In this document: positions 1-6,250 of the stretch, piece after piece
Position numbering within the stretch: position 1 is the first letter of the stretch
Layout of the letters: each line of letters starts with the position of its first letter
Assembly (NCBI GenBank): GCA_001804165.1
Contig: MHFL01000051.1
Location: forward strand, 16,875-23,968
From: Omnitrophica bacterium RIFCSPLOWO2_01_FULL_45_10
Lineage (GTDB): Bacteria > Omnitrophota > Gorgyraeia > 2-01-FULL-45-10
Direction of reading: 5' to 3'
Length of the DNA: 7,094 nt
Program-made: the position numbers and the translations under genes
Notes under the pieces: model-generated
The model's input: the letters and a program-made list of their open reading frames with translations, nothing else
Databases searched by the model: none
What the model was told of the DNA's origin: nothing

Positions 1-1296
1 TTGTAATTTTACATTTTTATTCCCTTGCTTTCGGTAAGCGTGTTGGCTCGGTATTTCATTTTTCTTTAAATCCGGCAATTCAACTTGGCTCCGCTTATAA
101 TTTGTATATAAATAGCCAGCTCTTAAATTAGGATGGTTTTTATAATCTTCCCTTGCTTGAGGTTCCGCCATTCTTAAAATACGACCAACTGTTTGGGTAT
201 AAAATGTTTCCTTTTTTATTTCCCTGAACATAACCAAAACGCTGGCCCGGGGACAATCCCAGCCCGTTCCTGCGGCCTGCTTAAAAAGCATAAAATTAAC
301 CTTACTATCATTATCCGATATAAAATTCAAGTTTTCTTGTTTGCCATCAAACCATTTAGCTATTTCTCGATTTTTAACGCCATTTGTAGCTAAGAATCGG
401 CTTACTATTTCCTCTTTCGTTTTATCGCCTTTAGCTATAAGTTCTTTGTCATCATTGGGCAACTGGATGAGCATAAGCGGGTTTATATCCTTGTCCAATG
501 CTTTAAATTCGTGCAATAACTCTTGTCTTTTTTCCATCCCCAAAATCAACAGCACCTCGTCTAAATCTTTACCTTTGTATTTTTTTAAGTCTTCTTCGGT
601 TTGCACTAAAATCTTTTCTTTGATCAAACCCTCGTCAACAACCCGTTCTCGATCTACTTCTACAAAGCCTTTTAAACGCCTCGACGCCAACTCATCTTTT
701 TCGTCCGGCGTTGCAGTTATGTGCACAATTACTTTAGGATCAATCAGGTCAATTATTTCCTGCGCCAGCTCCGTTGCCTTATGAGTATGTGCCTCATCTA
801 CTAACAAAATAATTTCTCGTCCAGCTTTCTTTGTTTCAACAATTACATCTTCAAAATAACTGCCGCTTTCTTTTTTAAATCGTTCGTCTTTTGGCTTGCG
901 TAATTTAAGTTTGCGGGTTGTAGCATTGTCCTGCACAACCTTTTGCCAGTTCAAAAACAAAATATCATTTTCATACAATTTGCCCCTATTTATATCGTTT
1001 ACAGATAACAGAGCATTTTCTAAATTATTTTCAAAATACTCTTTAAACTTATCCCTGCTTTGCATTGCTAAATCATCGCTAAATGTAATCCAAACAAACG
1101 CCTTGTCAATTTTCCATTGCGGTAGATGGTTTAATCCTTTTATAAAATGGGCAATAGTTAAAGTCTTGCCGCTTCCAGTAGGGGATTTAAAAACCAATGG
1201 TAATTGTCGATCTCGATTTTTCCAAAGCTTCAAAAAAGCTTCGTTTAAATCGTCAATCGCTGTTTTTTGAAATGGCAAAAGGTTAAATGCTGGCAT
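1..1296 (-). CDS. res: Type III restriction enzyme Res subunit, DEAD/DEAH helicase part (3' end outside window)
   Basis: Reading the minus strand from the ATG at 1296 gives 432 codons without a stop up to the window edge, so this is the N-terminal part of the protein. Superfamily 2 helicase motifs appear in order: Walker A SPTGSGKT (residues 38-45), a motif Ia-like segment ending in AMQSRDKF, Walker B DEAH (167-170), motif III TAT (194-196), GTGWDCPRA (about 343-351) and motif VI QTVGRILR (368-375). This arrangement is typical of type III Res proteins, which hydrolyse ATP, signal along DNA and cut near the recognition site only in complex with Mod. The family's PD-(D/E)XK nuclease domain is C-terminal and would lie beyond base 1, so I cannot confirm an intact nuclease. 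The start is 2 bases after the mod stop and has no clear Shine-Dalgarno, which suggests translation coupled to mod. Confidence 0.93.
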   Translation of the reverse strand, partial: MPAFNLLPFQKTAIDDLNEAFLKLWKNRDRQLPLVFKSPTGSGKTLTIAHFIKGLNHLPQWKIDKAFVWITFSDDLAMQSRDKFKEYFENNLENALLSVNDINRGKLYENDILFLNWQKVVQDNATTRKLKLRKPKDERFKKESGSYFEDVIVETKKAGREIILLVDEAHTHKATELAQEIIDLIDPKVIVHITATPDEKDELASRRLKGFVEVDRERVVDEGLIKEKILVQTEEDLKKYKGKDLDEVLLILGMEKRQELLHEFKALDKDINPLMLIQLPNDDKELIAKGDKTKEEIVSRFLATNGVKNREIAKWFDGKQENLNFISDNDSKVNFMLFKQAAGTGWDCPRASVLVMFREIKKETFYTQTVGRILRMAEPQAREDYKNHPNLRAGYLYTNYKRSQVELPDLKKNEIPSQHAYRKQGNKNVKLQ

Positions 1297-1298
1297 AG

Positions 1299-3128
1299 TT
1301 AAACAAGGTTATAAATCTGTTTGTAAATTTCTAAAATAGGTTGCGGGATAGTTTTAACTTTAATATTTTTGTCATCCGCGAAATCGTTAAATTCAAATTC
1401 CTTTTCCCAGCTAAAAATATATACAACCACTGGTTTTTTTAGTTTCTTAACCTTTTCAATGAAATCATCAAACTTGCCAAATTCTTCCCTAAAATACACG
1501 GCTGTGCATTGTTTTGGATTTTCAAAAATCTGCCAATAATTATTCTGCTCAACTTGATCAAAGGTATTTTCGGCTATGGCTAACATACCGCCTGCGTTAT
1601 GTGCTAATTCGATCTTATCTGCGTCATCAGCTTTAAGAATATTGTTTTTACCAACAAAACCCGTCTTAAAATATTTTATGGAATTGCCCAAGCCTTTTTT
1701 TGAATTGTAGCCTTTTACAGCATTCTTAATTCGAGGGTAGCAAATATCTGTCATTATTTTTTGTTTTTTTCCATTAGTTATTTCGTCATTATTGGTGATC
1801 AATATAAATTGTCTATTATTTTTATCCTGCTCGTTTAAATCCATTACTGCCTCTGCTGTAGTGCCGGAGCCAGCAAAAAAATCTAAGACAATGGCATTAG
1901 GCTTATCGATTAATCCTAAGAGTTTTCTTATAAGTTTTAACGGTTTTTTCCCATTTGTAAAATCAACCCCGCCTTCCATGTATAAAGACGCATTAGGTAT
2001 GTCCCAGACGTTTGTCATTTTTGCATTTTTGTATAACTTGCTATTTTCGTAAAAAGTAGTATTTGAAAGCCAAGCAATGATTCTGCCGTTTAAAAAATAA
2101 GTTTTTACAACCTGTCCAGCATCTCTGCCCTTAGTTGGTATATATTCCAAATAAGACAAACCCTCTTTTGGTATATCATCTTTGATTGCTAAAATCATTC
2201 CACCATTTGGATTATAGTCAGCAAAAATTTTATCTCTATTTTTTACATACTCTTTAAACGAAAGCTTAGTGGTTCTTCCTATTTTTGCTTCCAAGCACTT
2301 GTAAATTTTAATATTCCCAACATTCTGTCGGGAAATTTCTTTTACAAACTTTGATTTACCAAAGTCTAAAATTATTTTATTATAACTGCCGCTTTGCTCC
2401 TTTATTTCTTGAAAGTCAACGGGTAGGTCTTTGAAGGTATTTTTGAAAGTGGTCAAATCTTTTGCATATGTTAAAACATATTCACTAACATCAAAAATAA
2501 AACTTTGTTGTCCAACGCCTGCGGGATCTTTCACTTTCACCGTAATTAGACTAATGAAGTTTTTATCTAAAAAAATCTCATCGCATAATAATTTGAGCTG
2601 TGCCAACTCATTTATGTCAATATTTATAAAAATTACTCCTGCTTCTTTAAGAATATCTTTCGCTAACTCAAGCCGTTTCCGCATAAAAGACAACCAATAA
2701 CTATGTCGTAAAGGATGGTCAGTGGGCACTTCTGTGCCATCAGGAAATTTAGCTAAGAACCTCTTATCTTTATATTTAAAATCGCCGGAGCCAGTGTTAT
2801 ATGGCGGGTCTATGTAAATAACATCAACTTTCCCTTTATGGGTGTAGTTTAAACAAGTTAAAGCGTGATAGTTATCGCCTTCGATAAGCAAGTGTGTTGG
2901 TTTGCCGTCTTTGCTGTTGATCGCAAGTTTTGGCACTTCTTCTAAAATCGGCAATTTGTTTTCAACATCATCTTCAAATGCTTCCGGCACATCAAGCCAA
3001 ACCAAACCAAACTGATTTTGCTTTAGCTCTATTGCTTCGTATTTAGCAATTTTTTTATTGAGCCGTGCAATTTCGTTTTCTAATTGCGATCTTTTATTAT
3101 CTTCAATCGATCGTGTCGTATGCTTCAT
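1299..3128 (-). CDS. mod: Type III DNA methyltransferase, Mod subunit (adenine-N6, beta class)
   Basis: The 609-residue protein carries the catalytic motif DPPY (107-110, followed by NTGSGDF) well before the SAM-binding motif FAGSGTT (418-424). This IV-then-I order defines beta-class amino-methyltransferases, including type III Mod proteins, and DPPY points to N6-adenine methylation. A lysine- and glutamate-rich, probably coiled-coil stretch (about 8-38) precedes a conserved segment with LLIEGDNYHAL (80-90). The region after the catalytic core, about 190-370, is AT-rich and should hold the target-recognition domain, so the methylated sequence cannot be read off. Length is normal for type III Mod. 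The start ATG overlaps the stop of the helix-turn-helix gene as ATGA (3125-3128), and AAGG lies 10 bases upstream (3139-3142). Mod alone should methylate; with Res it forms the restriction complex. No tetra- or pentanucleotide repeat typical of phase-variable mod genes is present. Confidence 0.95.
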   Translation of the reverse strand: MKHTTRSIEDNKRSQLENEIARLNKKIAKYEAIELKQNQFGLVWLDVPEAFEDDVENKLPILEEVPKLAINSKDGKPTHLLIEGDNYHALTCLNYTHKGKVDVIYIDPPYNTGSGDFKYKDKRFLAKFPDGTEVPTDHPLRHSYWLSFMRKRLELAKDILKEAGVIFINIDINELAQLKLLCDEIFLDKNFISLITVKVKDPAGVGQQSFIFDVSEYVLTYAKDLTTFKNTFKDLPVDFQEIKEQSGSYNKIILDFGKSKFVKEISRQNVGNIKIYKCLEAKIGRTTKLSFKEYVKNRDKIFADYNPNGGMILAIKDDIPKEGLSYLEYIPTKGRDAGQVVKTYFLNGRIIAWLSNTTFYENSKLYKNAKMTNVWDIPNASLYMEGGVDFTNGKKPLKLIRKLLGLIDKPNAIVLDFFAGSGTTAEAVMDLNEQDKNNRQFILITNNDEITNGKKQKIMTDICYPRIKNAVKGYNSKKGLGNSIKYFKTGFVGKNNILKADDADKIELAHNAGGMLAIAENTFDQVEQNNYWQIFENPKQCTAVYFREEFGKFDDFIEKVKKLKKPVVVYIFSWEKEFEFNDFADDKNIKVKTIPQPILEIYKQIYNLV

Positions 3129-3322
3129 TTGGTCTTTGCCTTATCTAATAGCTTTTTAATCTGATGGATTTGAATTTTGCTTGGTTTGTTTTTGTCATTG
3201 AGCCATCTATTGACAGTAGAAAAAGCAACGCCTAATTTATCGGCAAGTTCTTCTTGTGTTATTTTGTGGTCTAATCGGTAGGTTTCTAATTGATTGATGA
3301 GTTTGTCAGGCATATATAGCAT
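3125..3322 (-). CDS. Small XRE-family helix-turn-helix DNA-binding protein
   Basis: The 65-residue protein is almost entirely one HTH_3/Cro-CI type domain. The segment ITQEELADKLGVAFSTVNRW (about 21-40) has the usual pattern: helix 2, the turn at LGVA, and the recognition helix with STVNRW, followed by a basic C-terminus. No ligand or oligomerisation domain is present. The first ATG (3322) is preferred because AAAGG lies 10 bases upstream (3333-3337); the second in-frame ATG (3313) would be 19 bases away. The gene starts 22 bases after the Rep stop and overlaps mod by four bases. By position it could act like a controller (C) protein of restriction-modification systems, timing mod and res expression, but that is inference. 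It could equally repress the replication genes, or the two roles could be combined. Confidence 0.88.
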   Translation of the reverse strand: MLYMPDKLINQLETYRLDHKITQEELADKLGVAFSTVNRWLNDKNKPSKIQIHQIKKLLDKAKTK

Positions 3323-3344
3323 TTTATAGCAACCTTTATTTAAG

Positions 3345-4490
3345 TCAAGTATTATTTAATAAAAAGTCCCTCAGCCGTAACGGCTTTAAATCCTCCATAG
3401 ATTGTCCCATTACTTTAATAGGCGCAAAGGATTGCTCAGGAAATTTACAATGCAAGAGGTCATTGTTAAGTCTATTCCAATTATGTTTGCCATAAGTTTT
3501 TATAACCTCTTGAAATTCTCTGATTCCAATATCATCAATGATAAGCTTAGTGGCACATATCTGCAACATCTTTCGTATTTTTATTGTGGGATTATGTATT
3601 TTAATATCGCTTATAAGCTGGCTCTTGCTTTTAGGATGATAAGCAAGCAGGGCGTATCCATTCTTAATTTGTTCAAGATATAATAACAAGACTTGCCGGG
3701 CAATGCTTTCTTTAAAAAGCTCCGAAAAGGTCGTATATGCTTGGATGTTTAGTGTCTTTAGGATTTCTTTGATCTTGGCCCGTTTGCCCAGCCGTATTTC
3801 CATTCTTAACACTTCAAAGGGCCTCTTAACCTTAAACTGGTCGAATAGCTCAAACTGTATTGCATTATCTCTTTCAATGGCCCTTTTTTCGCTTATTTTG
3901 GCCTTTTGTAGGTCTTTTGTCTTGTCATATAAGCATATCTCGTATGAATTGGCCCGAAACCTAAGACAATGGCCCTCATTGCGAAAATCCGTCTGATTCA
4001 GGTCTAATTTCTGATTCAATTTTATCTTTGATAACTCCTTCAAAATATTATAGGGTATTGAATAATCCGTTAAGGCAATATTCTTAGAATAGTGGATCGA
4101 TGAAACCGGGGCCTCTCTCAATACGTGCGGGGCCACTACAACACCCATGCCGTAAAGGGAATCATAAAGACGCTTTATTATATCATCAAACTGGCCCTCG
4201 CTAACTTCATCAAAATTATTGCCGAATATCAGTTTTGGTATCGAAAATTCAATCCGCAAGGTTGTAATATAGCCGAGTTTCCCAATGCGCCGGGTTACGG
4301 TTAAACGAGGTCTGTATATGCCTCTTTCTAATTCGTCAGTTGTCGGATTCTGAACGCATTTCACAAAGCCATTTCGGCCCAACGTATAATAAGGGGCCTG
4401 AAATAGTCCGGCAGTAGACGGATTAAATCTGCCGTGATCGCTTATAGAAAATTGCTCAGGCCCTAAGGTTAACACTATCGTATCGATCAT
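3345..4490 (-). CDS. Putative rolling-circle replication initiator, phage/plasmid gene II/X family
   Basis: The 381-residue protein begins MIDTIVLTL, very like the start of filamentous-phage gpII (MIDMLVLRL). It contains the pattern LRIEFSIPKLIFGNNFDEV (79-97), followed by helical DIIKRLYDSLYGMGV, which corresponds to the conserved N-terminal half of the Phage_CRI/gene II-X group. Further on are LYDKTKDL (187-194) and LRMEIRLGKRAKIKEIL (228-244), which match the gpII YLKH and FEARIETRYLKSFG regions. Such proteins nick one strand at the origin and stay attached through tyrosine; Y183 and Y188 are candidates, but I cannot assign the catalytic residue. The ATG at 4490 has AGAGG 12 bases upstream and lies inside the end of the SpoVG-like gene (35-base overlap, different frame). 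Assignment rests on remembered motif similarity, not on an alignment. Confidence 0.78.
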   Translation of the reverse strand: MIDTIVLTLGPEQFSISDHGRFNPSTAGLFQAPYYTLGRNGFVKCVQNPTTDELERGIYRPRLTVTRRIGKLGYITTLRIEFSIPKLIFGNNFDEVSEGQFDDIIKRLYDSLYGMGVVVAPHVLREAPVSSIHYSKNIALTDYSIPYNILKELSKIKLNQKLDLNQTDFRNEGHCLRFRANSYEICLYDKTKDLQKAKISEKRAIERDNAIQFELFDQFKVKRPFEVLRMEIRLGKRAKIKEILKTLNIQAYTTFSELFKESIARQVLLLYLEQIKNGYALLAYHPKSKSQLISDIKIHNPTIKIRKMLQICATKLIIDDIGIREFQEVIKTYGKHNWNRLNNDLLHCKFPEQSFAPIKVMGQSMEDLKPLRLRDFLLNNT

Positions 4491-4755
4491 TAAATTTCAT
4501 TACCTCTTCGAGTTTCTTTATTACAGCTTCTTCAATAAACTGCGCAAAAGCCCTGTTTATCGGATGAAAGACGTTAATATCACGGTTGCCGACTTTCTTG
4601 GTAGGATAAACCAGTCTATATCCGCTTTGGGGCCGGGTCATAATAGCAATGGAGCTAAGATATAAGCTGTTATCCAGCAGGAAGCTTACGAAAGCGATAA
4701 TGCCATTTTGGGGCTTAATCGGTATTATTTGGATCTCGGTTATTTGATGATTCAT
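4456..4755 (-). CDS. SpoVG-family nucleic-acid-binding protein
   Basis: The 99-residue protein follows the SpoVG fold pattern: an opening strand ITEIQIIPI, the strand segment IIAFVSFLLDNSLYLSSIAIM, then a hairpin GYRLVYPTKKVGNRDINVFHPIN, and a closing amphipathic helix (about 68-86). Bacterial SpoVG has the equivalent order, with P(S/T)K followed by a conserved HPIN, and is known as a small DNA/RNA-binding regulator. This copy is not in a sporulation or division context. It lies between a short acidic gene and a gene II/X-like initiator, so a role in replication or in regulating the element is more likely. The ATG at 4755 is needed to keep the first strand. It overlaps the preceding gene by 41 bases and has only a weak AAAG upstream, which suggests coupled translation. 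Family assignment is firm; function is inferred. Confidence 0.82.
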   Translation of the reverse strand: MNHQITEIQIIPIKPQNGIIAFVSFLLDNSLYLSSIAIMTRPQSGYRLVYPTKKVGNRDINVFHPINRAFAQFIEEAVIKKLEEVMKFNDRYDSVNLRA

Positions 4756-4915
4756 CGGCTTTCATTAACTTTTTATCTGCTTCGATCAGTAGTTCAAAAA
4801 ATGCCAAAAGATTATCTGCGCTATCGTCCAATTCCTGTTCGGTAGGGTTTTGGCCCGATTCCAGCGAGTAATCGGCTATTGCAGTTTTTAATTCATCTTT
4901 TACAGTCTCGGCCAT
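4715..4915 (-). CDS. Small acidic protein of unknown function, first gene of the replication operon
   Basis: I do not recognise a family for this 66-residue product. It is acidic and probably helical. The segment DSADNLLAFFELLIEADKKL (about 31-50) looks like an amphipathic helix, and the last dozen residues are polar and likely disordered. There is no cysteine, signal peptide or membrane segment. Support for a real gene comes from position: a promoter-like pair lies just upstream, its 3' end overlaps the SpoVG-like gene by 41 bases in another frame, and all genes downstream are on the same strand. Its only Shine-Dalgarno-like sequence, GGAG (4928-4931, 12 bases before ATG), is buried in a hairpin stem. 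It could be an accessory replication protein or a small antagonist, but nothing in the sequence decides this. Confidence 0.62.
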   Translation of the reverse strand: MAETVKDELKTAIADYSLESGQNPTEQELDDSADNLLAFFELLIEADKKLMKADESSNNRDPNNTD

Positions 4916-4949
4916 AAAATAAAAAAGCTCCGTTGTAGTTTACGGAGCT
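4916..4949 (-). terminator. Intrinsic-terminator-like hairpin that also covers a ribosome site
   Basis: On the minus strand, AGCTCCGT (4949-4942), an 8-base loop and ACGGAGCT (4933-4926) form a perfect 8-bp stem, followed directly by TTTTTATTTT (4925-4916). This is the standard layout of a Rho-independent terminator for transcripts arriving from the 372-aa gene, whose stop lies about 105 bases upstream. The 3' arm contains GGAG (4931-4928), the only Shine-Dalgarno candidate for the ATG at 4915, so transcripts carrying the full hairpin would have that site hidden. The plus strand lacks a comparable T-run, so the terminator is directional. Confidence 0.72.
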
Positions 4950-4950
4950 A

Positions 4951-4979
4951 AATATACATTATTTTTTATGGTTTGAAAA
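4951..4979 (-). promoter_or_regulatory. Candidate sigma70-type promoter for the replication/RM operon
   Basis: On the minus strand, TTTTCA (4979-4974, 4 of 6 matches to the -35 consensus) is separated by 17 bases from TATATT (4956-4951, 5 of 6 matches to the -10). Transcription would start near 4946-4942, inside the 5' arm of the hairpin, so promoter-borne transcripts would carry only part of that arm. No other equally good pair was seen in the 139-base gap. The -35 is weak, so this stays a prediction. Confidence 0.45.
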
Positions 4980-5054
4980 TTTACTAAAACGGACAAAAAA
5001 GAAGATGGTTTCGGTATGCTAAAACATTGGATTTAGGGGTGAGTTTCAGTAGGG

Positions 5055-6173
5055 TTATTTATTAGTTATGCCGTGTTGTTTTAGTAGTTTTCGATAGCCA
5101 GACATATATTTTTTTGATCTCGCTTTTCTTTTATCGCTATGTCTTAGATAATCCTTAAAATTTCTACCTTTTTTCCCGCAATCCTTTTTTTCAGAAACTA
5201 TAGAGCAGTATTTTTTACCCTTCTTATACTTAAACATATCACCGCAATAATAGCATTTATCAGCTATTTGCCTTGTCTGGAGTTCGTAATCATACTCTGA
5301 TAAAAGTTGAAAAAAGAAATCATAGATAGGGTGATGACTAAATCGACCAAAGTAATATTTCATTGCTTTCCTGCTTTCAGAAGGATAAATGATGCCCCAT
5401 AATTTATTGCGGGCCTCTAATAGCCCATCTATGTTTTTGCTTAAATTATTTCTCAGGCTTACATTGTTAAAGGGTATCTGGAATCGGTATCTTTCAATTA
5501 GATCTGTTCCTCGGGTCATTTTACCGTCATTAGAAACGGTGCTTATCGTATTTTTAAATTCAGGATTTCTAAACTCAAACATACGGTTTTTGATATCTTC
5601 TAAGCCATTAAAAAATGATATGAATTGTCGACGTGATATTGTCTGTAAAGGCATAAATTCATTATAAAGAGATAGGGCGTCAATAAAATTTCTAAACCTT
5701 AAATCTCGCAGGCCAAAATATCCTATAAAATACTTTTTCTTCCTCGTGTTTTGCCTGTATCGCTGGCCCGACGAATTTAACTCTATATCTACATCAAGTA
5801 ATACCGGATATCCTTTTTTACAGTTCTCTTGAAAAATATGAAGATGTTCTCCGATGTCTTCGCCGATGTCTGGCTCTTCAGCTTTTTCGATATGTATTTC
5901 ATCGAAATAAAATGATTTGAAAAAATCAGGCATTTCTTCATAGGACATTGTTTTTTCTTTTTTTATTCCTTTGAAAAATCCGACAAGATTACGCATATAT
6001 ACATCGTCAGGTGTTTTATTAGGTTTTATATAGACAGAAGGTGAAAATCTGAAGTAGGAATCAAGGCCCTGATCTCCATCATCTTTGAGAAGCCTAACGC
6101 AATCGAGATAATACACATCCCAATTATACAATTCGTTGATTTCTTTTTCGGTGAGCTCTTTTTTCTTGGGCAT
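5055..6173 (-). CDS. Protein of unknown function with C-terminal four-cysteine zinc-ribbon-like domain
   Basis: I do not recognise the N-terminal 300 residues of this 372-residue protein. They are soluble, rich in aromatic and charged residues, and show no nucleotide-binding motif, signal peptide or membrane segment. The C-terminus has C307-x2-C310, then YCS (C323) and C332 in CGKKGRN, followed by the strongly basic tail DYLRHSDKRKARSKKYMSGY. This recalls CGNR-type zinc fingers, with CxxC, a YCS/WCS element, CG and then a basic stretch, which are thought to bind nucleic acid. The match is partial and the usual CGNR string is absent. The ATG at 6173 has AAGGA 8 bases upstream (6182-6186) and a promoter just beyond. 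It diverges from the 210-aa gene, and the downstream hairpin at 4926-4949 probably ends its transcript. A DNA-binding regulator is plausible but unproven. Confidence 0.82.
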   Translation of the reverse strand: MPKKKELTEKEINELYNWDVYYLDCVRLLKDDGDQGLDSYFRFSPSVYIKPNKTPDDVYMRNLVGFFKGIKKEKTMSYEEMPDFFKSFYFDEIHIEKAEEPDIGEDIGEHLHIFQENCKKGYPVLLDVDIELNSSGQRYRQNTRKKKYFIGYFGLRDLRFRNFIDALSLYNEFMPLQTISRRQFISFFNGLEDIKNRMFEFRNPEFKNTISTVSNDGKMTRGTDLIERYRFQIPFNNVSLRNNLSKNIDGLLEARNKLWGIIYPSESRKAMKYYFGRFSHHPIYDFFFQLLSEYDYELQTRQIADKCYYCGDMFKYKKGKKYCSIVSEKKDCGKKGRNFKDYLRHSDKRKARSKKYMSGYRKLLKQHGITNK

Positions 6174-6194
6174 TCATTACATCCTTTTTGTGTG

Positions 6195-6223
6195 TTGCCT
6201 ATTATTCTATATCAAAGTATAAT
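6195..6223 (+). promoter_or_regulatory. Promoter for the 210-aa gene
   Basis: On the plus strand, TTGCCT (6195-6200, 4 of 6) is followed after exactly 17 bases by a perfect TATAAT (6218-6223). Transcription would begin near 6230, about 20 bases before the ATG at 6251, and the leader contains the ribosome site AAGGGG (6241-6246). The two opposed promoters occupy almost the same bases, so they should interfere with each other or share a regulator. Confidence 0.65.
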
Positions 6224-6232
6224 ATAGCTCAA
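6204..6232 (-). promoter_or_regulatory. Promoter for the 372-aa zinc-ribbon gene
   Basis: On the minus strand, TTGAGC (6232-6227, 4 of 6) is spaced 17 bases from TAGAAT (6209-6204, 5 of 6). The start of transcription would fall near 6198, giving a leader of about 25 bases that contains the AAGGA ribosome site before the ATG at 6173. It overlaps the opposing promoter of the 210-aa gene. Confidence 0.6.
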
Positions 6233-6250
6233 TAATAAAAAAGGGGTGCC

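Noticed and set aside
193..1270. Plus-strand open frames at 193-393, 341-784 and 896-1270
   Set aside because: They lie antisense to the res gene, which has all helicase motifs in one continuous frame. The plus-strand products are rich in S, L and F, as expected of shadow frames, and have no ribosome sites.
1792..2700. Plus-strand open frames at 1792-2052 and 2431-2700
   Set aside because: They are antisense to mod, whose motifs are complete; no independent coding signs.
1299..3128. Phase-variable repeat in mod
   Set aside because: Only homopolymer runs of about seven A/T are present, as expected in AT-rich DNA; there is no tandem tetra- or pentanucleotide tract.
3402..3996. Plus-strand open frames at 3402-3683 and 3703-3996
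   Set aside because: They are antisense to the initiator gene and show no recognisable domain.
4916..5054. Double-strand origin for the initiator
   Set aside because: The hairpin at 4926-4949 is near the replication genes, but it has a T-run fitting a terminator and no nick-site motif that I can recognise, so I do not call it an origin.
5389..5667. Plus-strand open frame inside the zinc-ribbon gene
   Set aside because: It is a shadow of the 372-aa gene, which has its own ribosome site and promoter.
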